Assembly: GCA_030539295.1 (NCBI GenBank)
Contig: JAUNSJ010000006.1
Coordinates: forward strand, 62,001 to 126,000
Direction of reading: 5' to 3'
From: Planctomycetia bacterium
Lineage (GTDB): Bacteria > Planctomycetota > Planctomycetia > Pirellulales > Thermoguttaceae
Length of the DNA stretch: 64,000 nucleotides
Both the position numbers and the translations under genes were made by a program. Positions 26,601-35,400 of this stretch are shown here, piece by piece (position 1 is the stretch's first letter; each line of letters starts with the position of its first letter). The notes below the pieces were generated by a model. The model saw only the letters and a program-made list of their open reading frames with translations. It had not been told where the DNA came from and searched no databases.

Positions 26601-27050
26601 GAGTATATGGTCAACTGCAACTCACTGCTGCGGCCTTATATTCAATTCGATTCCCAAACGGTATGGCAGGATGCCTGTTCCGAAGGGGCTGGTGCCGCGG
26701 CTCTGAGTTACGAAAAAGGCGACTGGACTCGCGCCTTTGGCCGCGTGGGTCTTGAGGCGGAAGTCGACGCCGAATTCCTGCAAATTATCGGACGCGCTGC
26801 CTATGCCATACAGATGAACGACCAAACCGCTCCGGAATCCGTTGCCCAGTTCACGAATGTTTTGAATCCGAATTCCAATATGACGCTGCTCGGCGTCGAC
26901 ACGGGTCAGAATTTTGTCAATCTTGGACTTGGCGCTTTGGGCTATCTCGACTGCTCTCGTAACTGGACCCTGTCCGGAAATTACGATTTCGTCGGAGCGG
27001 AGAACCTGCGTGCCCATACCGGGAGCGTAAGCGTTATGTATCTGTTCTAA
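23694..27050 (+). CDS. Autotransporter (type Va-like) with Thr/Gly-rich passenger
   Basis: This 1118-residue protein has a long signal peptide ('MSITKSRYFSHVFQLLFGSL'), a Thr/Gly/Ser-rich passenger and a C-terminal beta barrel. The passenger has beta-helix-like repeats such as 'GGTLTTSGGATTLNNVNLSS', spaced about 20-25 residues apart around residues 400-580. The barrel spans about residues 830-1118, begins 'NAWATFYSTALKG', contains many Tyr-rich strands and ends in the outer-membrane sorting signature 'SVSVMYLF' with terminal Phe. ATG 23694 has AAGGA upstream and is the true start, not the longer frame from 23619. No protease or adhesin motif is evident in the passenger. The 200-bp upstream gap has a GGGAAG/CTTCCC hairpin near 23590. 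Confidence 0.85.
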   Translation: MSITKSRYFSHVFQLLFGSLLTGAFLFQGTGYITEAFGQTTENNVNVEISDTGATDVSATTYYTGLTGPGGSSTAATTGTISITDGATAVVGILDTTVKTLNDIDPVRLTVTSTGSGSGLVTIGTEDSTAAKTILVVAGDSNSASSLIMGNISDATNGTNLTIWDGGMLQIGLDAESEDVGNGLGTVTIANGSQLFNAGNHTATVDYGLLVSANGTLQIGNSADDLSSGALLTGDGLTTNNGTITIYNNTGDDNKAYFGIYADKSGAKLDATGTVHLFSGTHATSSVEDGGVTVNGAIGTVTTPDNLILSNSLYIAATGTVSVKDLTLEQTASTVSNAGYLKVTGDITTGAATTEFTNTGRAIIETLDLASGVSYVNNTTKDSTTLYSSLVNLTVSGGSFENKLGTATIGTLNLSAGTATTSGGATAITTANLTGGTLSMSAGTTTVATATQSDGAISLATGGTMTLTNWTLSGGSASVAAGTLTTSGTLDMTGGTLTTSGGATTLNNVNLSSGSIATSAGTTKITNLMQSGGTITSTGGTTSLSGMSTAGSVDVSAGTVSLVDFAADSLDPATAWLNITADGIVKVTGDYDALDGSVNINASDTDIAAFDLVEGGDLGIDFADNTNPILNLTQGQVNFQEDSTISAFNAGSLSGGTYTRTLVAKNGENAEDMVIHFNSDLGQDSAFFKMAYDETDTAANISLTVADFADFALSDNQRAVAANLDNLRTGDNITEPLRDLIEDEIMYTAATAGDVRDAMQKLAATGKANSFMLAMDSCWNFAFNQLDYAKHKTRTQASSPDYSQYRYYRGQAVDEYYTDEYSDESSWSDMTLGSVFAGNGRTPHNAWATFYSTALKGLDDDNSDPYNITRTGGAFGYDADYSNGARGGLMFSYSQPFLRSDNHHIDASNFQLALYCEKDYCNDLNLKVFVAGGTQEYTSKRSITLGQYSDYFRTTYNGNSLSAAARLSKEYMVNCNSLLRPYIQFDSQTVWQDACSEGAGAAALSYEKGDWTRAFGRVGLEAEVDAEFLQIIGRAAYAIQMNDQTAPESVAQFTNVLNPNSNMTLLGVDTGQNFVNLGLGALGYLDCSRNWTLSGNYDFVGAENLRAHTGSVSVMYLF

Positions 27051-27062
27051 CCGCTGAAGAAA

Positions 27063-27091
27063 CGGGAGTCGCGACCGATTCGCGGCTCTCG
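27063..27091 (+). terminator. Terminator after the autotransporter
   Basis: CGGGAGTCGCGA pairs with TCGCGGCTCTCG (27063-27074 and 27080-27091), 12 bp with two G-T pairs and loop CCGAT, followed by TCTTTC. It starts 13 bp after the stop. Confidence 0.55.
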
Positions 27092-27157
27092 TCTTTCACA
27101 TTGCGAATTCCTTTGATTACTCATTCTGCCTAACAGAGCGAAAGCACACGGTTTACC

Positions 27158-27943
27158 ATGTCACGAATGTCTCTTGCCATCGAAATAGCCCAGGAAGCAG
27201 GCGCCTTTACCTGTGAGTATTTTAATAATCCGGCGCTCGCCATTGAACGGAAGTCAGACGGAACGCCGGTAACCGCTGCGGATAAGGGAGCTGAGGAACT
27301 CCTGCGACGTCGGATTGAAGAGCAATTCCCGGATGACGCCATTCTGGGCGAAGAGTTCCCCGCCAAACAGGGGACAAGCGGCTATCGCTGGATTCTCGAC
27401 CCGATCGACGGTACGAAATCCTTTATTCACGGTGTGCCCATCTATAGTACGCTCGTGGGCGTGGAAAAAGACGGCGACCCGTTCGCCGGCGTTATCTGGA
27501 TTCCCGCACTCAACGAAGGAATTTGGGCGGAAAAGGGAGAAGGTGCCTGGTGGTCCCACCCGAAACTGCCGCGACCGGTTCGTGCCCGGGTCTCCGAAAT
27601 TGACTCGTTTGACGAAGCGCTCTTTCTTACCAGTGAGGCGCGGACCTTTGCCGAAACCAACCGCTGGCCCGCGTACGAACTTTTTGAAAAATCTTGCCGT
27701 CTCACACGAACTTGGGGCGACGCCTATGGCTATTACCTCGTGGCCACCGGACGCGCTGAAATTATTCTCGACCCTGCACTCGGCGACTGGGACGCCGGTC
27801 CGCTCCTCACCGTCCTGGAGGAAGCAGGCGGTCACTTCACCGATTGGAATGGAACACCTACCATCTATAATAAAGAAGGCCTGGCCACGAACCACGCCCT
27901 GTTCCAGAAAACCCTCGATTTGGTCAGCCCGTTCCGGAAGTAA
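27158..27943 (+). CDS. hisN: Inositol-monophosphatase-family histidinol phosphatase
   Basis: This 261-residue enzyme is of the Mg-dependent IMPase superfamily. The metal-binding motifs are 'ILGEEF', 'WILDPIDGTKSFIHGVP' and 'GDWDAGPL'. The 'DPIDGTKSFIHGVP' form, with SF rather than NF, is typical of HisN-type histidinol-phosphate phosphatases, which carry out the penultimate step of histidine synthesis. A related sugar-phosphate or inositol phosphatase cannot be ruled out by sequence alone. It converges on scpB, with about 14 bp between the stop codons. Confidence 0.78.
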   Translation: MSRMSLAIEIAQEAGAFTCEYFNNPALAIERKSDGTPVTAADKGAEELLRRRIEEQFPDDAILGEEFPAKQGTSGYRWILDPIDGTKSFIHGVPIYSTLVGVEKDGDPFAGVIWIPALNEGIWAEKGEGAWWSHPKLPRPVRARVSEIDSFDEALFLTSEARTFAETNRWPAYELFEKSCRLTRTWGDAYGYYLVATGRAEIILDPALGDWDAGPLLTVLEEAGGHFTDWNGTPTIYNKEGLATNHALFQKTLDLVSPFRK

Positions 27944-27957
27944 GCGGATGCGGCTCC

Positions 27958-28515
27958 CTATTCGCTGCGAGCGTCCCCGGCGCTCGTGGCGCCTCGCCCC
28001 AAATCTTCCACCCGCATAAGGCCGAAAACCTGCAGGAATCGCTTCGTCGTGCCATAGAGAAACGGACGACCCAGCTCGTCCGCATGTCCCGCAATCCGGA
28101 TCAGGTCCTGGTCCAGAAGCTGCCGAAGAATATCACCACAGCGCACGCCTCGAATACTTTCAATGCGTGCCCGGGCAACCGGCTGCTGATAGGCAACAAT
28201 GGCCAAAGTCTCCATGGCCGTATTGCTCAAACGAACCTCGATCGGAATCTCCTGCAGTCGGAAAAGCCACGGCGCATATTGCGGAAGCGTTCGCAGCTGC
28301 CAGCCGCCGGCGACTTCAACGGCGCAAAAGGCACTCCCCTCTCGCTGATACCGAGCGTTGAGCTGCTTGACCAGCTCGCGGATCTTACTCCCTTCCGGCA
28401 AGGCGGCCAGCGTCGCCAGACGACGACCCGGCGTCGGCTCCCGTAATAGAAACAGAGCTGCCTCCAGGGCGGCCAAGTCCTCGGTACTGGTGTTCTTCTC
28501 GTTCTCGTTCGTCAT
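27958..28515 (-). CDS. scpB: Segregation and condensation protein B
   Basis: ScpB is the winged-helix partner of the SMC-ScpA complex in chromosome segregation. The sequence has the paired winged helices, with the signature 'TAMETLAIVAYQQPVARARIESIRGVRCGDILRQLLDQDLI' and 'GRPFLYGTTKRFLQVFGL'. I choose the ATG at 28515 ('MTNENEKN', 185 residues); in-frame ATGs at 28530 and 28602 are possible. A TATAAT box lies just before 28602, so translation from there would leave no leader, which argues for a downstream start. No scpA is adjacent. Confidence 0.85.
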   Translation of the reverse strand: MTNENEKNTSTEDLAALEAALFLLREPTPGRRLATLAALPEGSKIRELVKQLNARYQREGSAFCAVEVAGGWQLRTLPQYAPWLFRLQEIPIEVRLSNTAMETLAIVAYQQPVARARIESIRGVRCGDILRQLLDQDLIRIAGHADELGRPFLYGTTKRFLQVFGLMRVEDLGRGATSAGDARSE

Positions 28516-28679
28516 ATCATGAGTCCACATTTCGTTGTCGTTCACCCCATTCCCTACCGAGCAAGGTCGTCCAAGCCTCCCTTTCCGGACTTCTTTCCTC
28601 ATTATATTATACAGGATAACTTGCATTGAGGAATACCACCCTCCCACAGACACGCCCCGCACCTCGCAAAAAACATCGC

Positions 28680-28708
28680 TTGCTCCGATATCGGAAAAAG
28701 AGTATAAT
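28680..28708 (+). promoter_or_regulatory. Promoter of the CX4CH secreted protein gene
   Basis: TTGCTC (28680-28685), a 17-bp spacer and a perfect TATAAT (28703-28708). Transcription would begin near 28715, about 28 nt before the mini-ORF at 28743. Confidence 0.6.
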
Positions 28709-28742
28709 ATCGCTTGGGGAGGAGTCGTTTGAGGAGATTAGG

Positions 28743-28760
28743 ATGGATATTATACGATGA
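28743..28760 (+). CDS. Five-codon upstream ORF (MDIIR)
   Basis: ATG GAT ATT ATA CGA TGA has GAGGAG about 10 nt upstream, a better ribosome site than that of the main gene. Its TGA overlaps the main ATG (ATGA at 28757-28760). This suggests that translation of the following gene depends on coupling to this mini-ORF. It could also be chance. Confidence 0.35.
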   Translation: MDIIR

Positions 28761-30037
28761 ACAGACGAATAAAATATTGCGTAATGATGATGGTTATTTT
28801 TTTAACATGTTGCTTTGTAAGCTGTTACATGGCAGCTGGCGTTTGGGGGCAGGAAGGGAGTCCGGTGCCGGCGGACCCGGTCGCGTCGGCTGGGGATGCC
28901 CTGGCTGTTATCGCTCCTGAAGAGACTGGGGGCCAGACGGGCGTCGAAGAAGTGTCCCCGACCCGGTTCGTGCTTACCCGGCAGGGAGTTATTCGCGAAG
29001 GCATAGTTGAGGAACAGGAAAAGGCTTGGTATATTCGTCTCCCCGAAGGTAAAGGCGGCATAACCATCTCGAAACTGGATACGGTTTACGTGGGTTCCAG
29101 TCGTCAGGAGCTTTTCGACTGGCGACGAAACCAGGTGCGTCCGAACGATACGGCGGAAATCCTGAAACTTGCCGATTGGTCTCTGCGTAATCAACTGGCC
29201 GATGCCGGTATTGCCATGCTGGACCAGGTGCTGGCCAGTACGCAAGATATTTCTGCCCGAGAGACCCTTGAAAAGAAACGTCAGGAAATGATTTTCGTGG
29301 AACGCATCAAGAAGGAAGCGATTGCCCGACGCCAGGACAAGGAGCAGAAAGCGGCGACCGACCCGCGAGAGCAGGAAATACAAGCGTTGGAGCAGTGGGC
29401 GTCAACCATACCGATCAGTGTCCAGGAGAAATATCTTCGCAAAATCCAGCCGGTTCTCATGCGACGTTGCGCCTCAAGCGAGTGTCATAACGAAGAGAAC
29501 AGCGTTGCCGGCGGACTGGTCTTTCACCGTGCCTTGCGTGATTCGTCCCGACGTATTAATAATCTCAAGAATATGAAAGCAATCCTGTCGCGAGTGGACC
29601 TGGCCGATTTGAATAAAAGCACGATTTTGATTCATCCGCCTATTTCGGACCCGCGTGGCCAGCAGGTATGGCCGTTCGGGAACGACTCGCAATCGCTGGC
29701 CGACTACGAACTGTTTCGAAACTGGATACTCGGGCTGCCGCCAGAGCGAGAAAAATTATGGGGAACGACCGCGCGGAATACGGCATCGCTTCCGGTCGTG
29801 GCAAGTCCGGCTGCTGCTGCCGACGAGTTAGAGTCCGATGAATTTGAACCGGTCGCGGCGGAGCCGGCCGAAGGAGCCCTTGCCGAGGCAGCGGCGCCCA
29901 AGTCTGCTCCGGACGACGTTGCAAACGAGGCACCGGCGCCCGACAGCGAGGCAGGTCCATACCGCCCGAAAGACGTCTACGACCCGGAAGTCTTTAATCG
30001 CATGAATCCGCAAAACGAGAGTCGTTACAAAAAATAG
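28757..30037 (+). CDS. Secreted planctomycete protein with CX4CH motif
   Basis: This is a 426-residue protein with an N-terminal hydrophobic signal ('MMMVIFLTCCFVSCYMAAG', possibly a lipoprotein). An SH3-like small beta domain follows ('RFVLTRQGVIREGIVEEQEKAWYIRLP'), then a helical stretch. Next comes 'LRKIQPVLMRRCASSECHNEE', a CX4CH arrangement embedded in a cytochrome-like context common in planctomycetes. The C-terminus is Ala/Pro/Glu-rich and disordered. The longer CX4CH spacing makes canonical haem attachment uncertain. Translation may be coupled to a five-codon upstream ORF. No clear function. Confidence 0.7.
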   Translation: MNRRIKYCVMMMVIFLTCCFVSCYMAAGVWGQEGSPVPADPVASAGDALAVIAPEETGGQTGVEEVSPTRFVLTRQGVIREGIVEEQEKAWYIRLPEGKGGITISKLDTVYVGSSRQELFDWRRNQVRPNDTAEILKLADWSLRNQLADAGIAMLDQVLASTQDISARETLEKKRQEMIFVERIKKEAIARRQDKEQKAATDPREQEIQALEQWASTIPISVQEKYLRKIQPVLMRRCASSECHNEENSVAGGLVFHRALRDSSRRINNLKNMKAILSRVDLADLNKSTILIHPPISDPRGQQVWPFGNDSQSLADYELFRNWILGLPPEREKLWGTTARNTASLPVVASPAAAADELESDEFEPVAAEPAEGALAEAAAPKSAPDDVANEAPAPDSEAGPYRPKDVYDPEVFNRMNPQNESRYKK

Positions 30038-30098
30038 ACTTTTTGAACGAGAGAAACGTTTTTAAGGCGGAATATGCAGAGACAAAATCGTTTTTGAA

Positions 30099-31106
30099 TC
30101 AACTGGCGACGTGGATTTCAACGACATCACCTTCGCGAATAACGTAGTCGCCCTTGACAACGGTACCGTCGTGTACCGCCTCGCCCCAGACGCGTCCGAA
30201 CTTGAATTTCTCAACATAGTCTTTGTGGATTTGCTCCGCAAGGTCAAGGACTGTATCGCCTTGCCGCACGGTGAACGGTCGGTCGCGGTCGGGTTCTTTT
30301 TGCGTTGGCTGCTTCGTATAGACCCGGACAACATTCATGGTTTTGTAAATGGCGTCCCGGAGTTCTTCCAGTCCGGTCCCCTCGGTTGCAGAGATTTTAA
30401 ACTCGTCGAAGTTCGTGCTACACAATTCATGAAAAAGTTCGAGTCGTTCCTCAGCGTCCGGGACATCAATCTTATTGGGCACGAGGAAAGTTTTTGTGTA
30501 GGAGAGGCCGACATCATCTTCGTCGAGTCCGCTTTCGCGTGCCAGGCGCGTCTTCGTCGCGGCAATTCGGTTCAGAACATCCTGACATTGCGTTATGCCG
30601 TCGTCGTCGCCCAAGTCGAGCATGAGGAGAACCAGGTCGGCCCCGCGCAGGTACCCGAGCAGATACGGTTCCAGGAAATCAGGCGTAATCGGCGGCGTAT
30701 CAATCAATTGAACAAAGACATCGTTCCAGGGCATCATGCCCGGCATGGGCGCGTTGGTCGTGAACGGATACGGGGCGACTTCCGGTCGGGCCTTGGTCAT
30801 GGCGGCAAGAAGCTGACTTTTGCCCGCGTTGGGCCCGCCTATGACAATACAGGTCCCTGCGCCCTGACGCGGAATCTTAAAGGATTTGGCAGCGCCGCCC
30901 TTCTTACCCGCTGACCGCGACTGCTCCATCTCCTTGCGAACGTCCGACATTTTCGTCTTGAGCATCATCTGCATCTTCTCGCTCGCCTTGTGCTTGGGGA
31001 TCTCGGCGAACATGATTTGCAGCCACTTGAGCTCTTCTTCCGGAGTCGTGGCGCGGCGATAGTTCTCTTCCGCTTTAAGGTATTGTGGAGTCAGATTGGC
31101 AGCCAT
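30099..31106 (-). CDS. Obg/DRG-type GTPase with TGS domain
   Basis: This 335-residue GTPase resembles the DRG branch of the Obg family. A helical N-terminus of about 80 residues precedes G1 'GGPNAGKS', a P-F-T-T switch segment ('YPFTTNAPMPG'), G3 'DTPP', G4 'NKID' and G5 'SATEG'. A C-terminal TGS domain ends 'VVKGDYVIREGDVVEIHVAS'. G3 reads DTPP rather than DxPG, as in several planctomycete and archaeal DRG-like members. It probably acts with ribosomes or RNA in the cytoplasm, by family analogy. It is convergent with the CX4CH gene. Confidence 0.85.
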   Translation of the reverse strand: MAANLTPQYLKAEENYRRATTPEEELKWLQIMFAEIPKHKASEKMQMMLKTKMSDVRKEMEQSRSAGKKGGAAKSFKIPRQGAGTCIVIGGPNAGKSQLLAAMTKARPEVAPYPFTTNAPMPGMMPWNDVFVQLIDTPPITPDFLEPYLLGYLRGADLVLLMLDLGDDDGITQCQDVLNRIAATKTRLARESGLDEDDVGLSYTKTFLVPNKIDVPDAEERLELFHELCSTNFDEFKISATEGTGLEELRDAIYKTMNVVRVYTKQPTQKEPDRDRPFTVRQGDTVLDLAEQIHKDYVEKFKFGRVWGEAVHDGTVVKGDYVIREGDVVEIHVAS

Positions 31107-31288
31107 AAAAGAGTGTAAACCCGTATCTAATAACAGGTCTCAACAGGAGATACGACCGCTGCTATTCTGTTTTGTCGTGCCGTTTCGCCTGGGTGCCACC
31201 TCATCAGGTAGCATCAGGCCAGTCGACGGACATCGCAAGCGTCAGCGGTCATAACCGGGTTGAGACAGAGTGGTTCCAATAACAAACA

Positions 31289-31315
31289 GGAAGCGACTTT
31301 CAATCGGTCGCTTCC
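31289..31315 (-). terminator. Terminator of the hyper-acidic protein gene
   Basis: A perfect 9-bp stem, GGAAGCGAC (31289-31297) with GTCGCTTCC (31307-31315), has a 9-nt loop. On the minus strand it is followed by TGTTTGTTATTG. It lies about 30 bp beyond the stop at 31347. The rest of 31107-31288 shows nothing I can name. Confidence 0.65.
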
Positions 31316-31346
31316 GCACATCAGGAGAGTTCAGGACAACAGGGCG

Positions 31347-31691
31347 TTACTCCTCCTCCTCATAATCATCGTCCCAGTCGTCGTCTTCGTCTTCTTCCTC
31401 CTCCTCTTCGTAGTCCTCGTCTTCGTCTACTTCCTCCCATTCGACGTCTTCATCGTCTTCGTCGTCGAAATCGTCATCGTCTTCGTCGTCCCAGTCGTCG
31501 TCTTCGTCCCAGTCTTCATCCCACTCATCATCGTCTTCTTCCTCGTCATCAAAATCATCATCTTCGTCCTCGTCGTCATATGAATCGACGCAAACAGACT
31601 GTGACGAAGGACCGCCGACCCACATATCGTCGGGGGACGCTTCCAGAATTAAGTCGGCTGTACCAAAAATTGTACTGAAGTTCGTTGTCAT
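31347..31691 (-). CDS. Hyper-acidic small protein with Asp/Glu tail
   Basis: The 114-residue product has a short normal N-terminal part ('MTTNFSTIFGTADLILEASP', then a Cys near residue 33). It is followed by about 75 residues made almost only of Asp and Glu with periodic Trp, Tyr and Phe ('DDEWDEDWDEDDDWDDE'). I know no function; the charge suggests a cation-binding, buffering or DNA-mimic role, which is inference. ATG 31691 is chosen for AAGGA 8 nt upstream; an in-frame start at 31814 would place the coding region across a terminator-like hairpin. The leader carries a -10 box and that hairpin. The coding strand is unambiguous, because the reverse reads as an implausible Val/Phe string. Confidence 0.65.
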   Translation of the reverse strand: MTTNFSTIFGTADLILEASPDDMWVGGPSSQSVCVDSYDDEDEDDDFDDEEEDDDEWDEDWDEDDDWDDEDDDDFDDEDDEDVEWEEVDEDEDYEEEEEEDEDDDWDDDYEEEE

Positions 31692-31724
31692 GGTTGGATT
31701 CCTTAACAAATCAGGCTGATTTTT

Positions 31725-31811
31725 AAAAACCAGTCCGGCAGCGGACTGGGCTCTTGGTCGGGAAAACGGGAACATACACTCCGTCTCCGGTTTTCTGTAT
31801 GGCAGATTATA
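31725..31811 (-). promoter_or_regulatory. Leader with intrinsic-terminator-like attenuator
   Basis: On the minus strand a TATAAT box (31806-31811) preceded by TTG precedes a leader of about 105 nt. At 31730-31749 CCAGTCCG and CGGACTGG form a perfect 8-bp stem with loop CTGC, followed directly by five Ts (31725-31729). The hairpin ends about 35 nt before the start of the hyper-acidic gene. It fits an attenuator, or the end of a short RNA of about 75 nt. Confidence 0.5.
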
Positions 31812-32456
31812 CAATCGAAATACGCAAAAGAAAAGACTATCCTGTCAATTTTTCAACAAAAGTAGCGAAATAATCCCAACTTTTTCGACTTTTTTTGCTC
31901 GCGAGCCTCGCAATGGGTCTTTTTACCCCTTTTTCCGGCCGCTCCGGGTTCCTTTTTTACCCCTCTTATTGTAAATCCACACTTTTTTGGAAATTTGGGG
32001 AACCTTTAAACCGCCAACCCTATCAAAATATCATCGGAATTTCGGTAAATTGACGTGGGGAGAGCAGACATCAGGGTAAGATATTTGCTCCCTAAATCGA
32101 TTTTTGTATTACCTTTAATCAAAATAAAGCCTGTTGTGGGTTATTTTGAAGAAAAGGCCGACTTGAGAAGTTGAAAATGTTACGATAAGTTTAAGTGATA
32201 CAATCATTATGACCATCGCAGATGGCACATAAGGCATGATTGGTTTCACTGGCCGGCAGTTTATAAAAATCGCCCAAATTCCAGCGGATTTCGGTAGGCG
32301 CCCCCTCCTATTCTTAATATAGTATAGGGACGGGGACATTATAAATGGATTGTCCGAGAGTGCCCGCATGTGGGGTTGTGCCCACGAAACAACGAAGGTC
32401 CGTTACGTAGACGTGCCGTGTTACAAAACTGTACATAAGATTTAGGTGGAAGAACT
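31812..32456. other. AT-rich intergenic region before the giant gene
   Basis: No open frame of convincing composition is present. It holds several T-runs (31880-31990), a 10-bp palindrome GCTCGCGAGC near 31908, and candidate promoter elements for the giant gene: TTGAGA with TAAGTT at 17-bp spacing near 32164, and TATAGT near 32318. None is strong. Confidence 0.4.
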
Positions 32457-35400
32457 ATGATGGTCTTATCACAAATGAAGAAGCTTTGGAGCCTGACAAA
32501 AACCAACCGTAATGGAGCAGACCAGCGCAAGACGCACCATACGGCAGCCGGCAAGGGAACGAATCACCTGGAGCACCGGCACCTCGTTTTGGACATGCTC
32601 GAAGAACGGACCCTTCTTAGCTTGACCGTGGCGACCGCAAACGATGTCCTGGTGAATTCAAACTGGCAGGACATACGTGGCGATATCTCGGTTGCGACCA
32701 ACGACGCCGGAGATGTCGTTGTAACGTGGACCGCGGCCGACGCCCTTTACGACCCTTCGACCACCGACACCGGCACTCCGCAGTATCTGACCGATGCCAA
32801 AGGGAATATCGTTTACGACCTGAACGTCTACGCCCGCTATTTAACCGATGAAGTTCAGCGAATTACGCTTGATGACAGTCTGGCCCCGACCGGAAAATCC
32901 ACCACCGGCGGTTCCTTCCAGCTCATGGTCAATCCGGCGGAAGTGCAGCGTTTGTCCTTTAATACGACGACCGACCCGGAAGGGGGCGATTACCTCATGT
33001 ACGGCACGGTCAACTTGGGCGTCTGGCTTGATGGCCAGCTCGTCTGGGGGTATGACGCGAACGACCCGGACGGCGTGGTCGGTTCCTATTTTACATTTTA
33101 TGAGGGCTACAGTCCGAGCGAGAATGCCGCTGCCCTGCAGAATTATCTCCGCACAAATGAGCGATTTTGGGGCGAGTTGGCCAATGCTACGGTCACAGCC
33201 ACTTCTTCCCGCGACTTCGATATCTCTTTTGAAGGCACGAAATACGCCGGCAAAGACCTGCAGGAGATCAAAGTCAAAGACTGCAACTTCGTTTCCGGGT
33301 ATATGGGCGGCGCCGTCGTTACGACCATATCCGAGCCAACGACCACCGCGACCACGAATCAGGGAGCCGGAACCTCGTCCGGTATCTATGTTTCCAGCGA
33401 CCCTTGGGTTACGGCACAGCGTATTCAGGACGCTATTAACGCGACCAAAATCACCTCCGTCTATTCGCCTACCAGTCGGGCCTGGACCTACGACAAGACG
33501 TCCGGGAAGTACACCTACTACATGGACTCATCCAGCTACTATGAACTGGATTCCGGGATTAAGGGTTCGCCTGTATCCATGCCGGAGACGCAAGTTACTG
33601 TTGCCCCGGTCGCTTTGGCCGATGGCACCTTGAGCAAGACACAGTTCGATATAACCTTTACCGGCAACAGTGGTCTTCAGAACGTTCAGCAACTTAAGAT
33701 CAGTAAGATGATGGCCAGAAATTCCACGGATGACCTGGTTACTTCTCCCAAGGCCGACACCTCTTACAGTGTTGAAACGATTAAAGAATGCAGCCCGGTC
33801 TTTCGCGTCAATTCCGTTGAGCCGGTGGAATACCTGACCGATGTAAACGACGCAGGCGAGACCGAGATTGTTACTGATGGCGAAGGAAACCCCATCATCC
33901 TCGGCAGCGGCAAGACGGACCAGTCCAAGCCGGTCGTGACCATGGACAAAGATGGTGAGTTCACGATTGCGTGGCAGTCGGCTGTCAATGATATTACGCA
34001 ACCGAAGAACACGTCTGATATTTACGCGCGTCAGTTTACGGTTCAGGGCGTCACCGACGCTGCCACGTACGACCAGAAGGTCGGCTTCTATGTTGATGGC
34101 GGAACCATTGACCTGGAGACCCAGGCTACTTATGCTCCGCAAGCCAATAGTGACCCGTATCAGTTGGATGTTGCCAGTGTTGCCCAAGCTCAAGGGGTAC
34201 GCCCGCTCGGAGAAGAGTTCCTCGTTAATGTCCAGACCAACGGTGAGCAGACCGATCCGTCTATCGCAAGCGACATAGATGGTAACTTTGTTGTAACTTG
34301 GACGACCGATGCCCAGTGGAACAGCTATTTTGCCGGTATTGCCGCACGCTGGTACGACAAAGACGCACTGGCCATAACAGGCGAAGTGGCCGTAACGAGT
34401 ACCCTGCAGAACAACGGTACTCCTTATTACGGGACCTCCTACGTTGCCATGAACGATCAAGGCTGGTCGGTTATACTTTGGAATCAAGGGAGCACACTCT
34501 ACAAGAGTGTCTATGGGACCGTAGCGGCGACCGGAGATGCGGTTCCATTTATCAGCAGCCAGGTGGTTGCAGGAAATGCCTGGGGTGCAAGTGTCGATTT
34601 CGATTGTACTTACGATGACGCCACGGGTAGCCCGACCAGTCGATATGTGATCGGCTATACGCTGGCCGAAGGCGCTGACAACAGTTTGTACTCTGACGCG
34701 TGGGCAGTGGGCTACAAAATCACGAAGAATCCCTCGGGCTATAGTGAGGTCTGCTATACAGGCGGGGCTGTGAGCAGTGGGAGTACAGGCACCGATGGCG
34801 AAGAAGAAACGACGGCCAGTGCGACGGCCGGATCTCGCCGACTTAATGGCGAAGAAGCCTGGAATTTTTCGCCGGATATGCAAGATCAAGGGCGCGTCAG
34901 CGTCGGAATGGATGCCGATGGCGATCTGTTCTTCTCCTATCAGGGCTACGGTCCCGATATGGAATATGGTACTACGAGTCTGAACTATTATTCAGCCTCG
35001 ACAATAATGCGTATGCTGTATAACGACAGCATGGTCTATTTCCATCGTCCGCGGACGTTTACGGGCAATCTGAAGATTGGCTACGAAGGAAAGAACGACG
35101 ACCTGCTCGGGACCGAGGCGGAACTCCAGGCCTTGCTTGACCAGGACCTGGCGGACTACAGTAATCCGCAGCTCTATACGAACGGTATTTTGTACAAAGC
35201 TTTATCCTACGCCTATGCCAACGGCACCGGGGACTGGGATACGTACATGAGAGCGGTTGTCATCGGTGCGCAGAAGGCAGGAGCCACGACCGACCAGGCT
35301 TCACGCCTCGTGGCGGCACTCTCAAAATACTACAGTGTCGTCGGTTCCGGAGCAGCCAATGATATTCTCTATACAACGTTTAACAATGGCTTCACCCCCA

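Noticed and set aside
31260-31583. Val/Phe-rich plus-strand frame opposite the hyper-acidic gene
   Set aside because: Val/Phe repeats arise by reading GAC/GAA codons backwards; the acidic strand has a ribosome site and a terminator.
33528-34889. 453-codon minus-strand frame within the giant gene
   Set aside because: Antisense shadow of the repeat-rich protein; no ribosome site and no recognisable domain.
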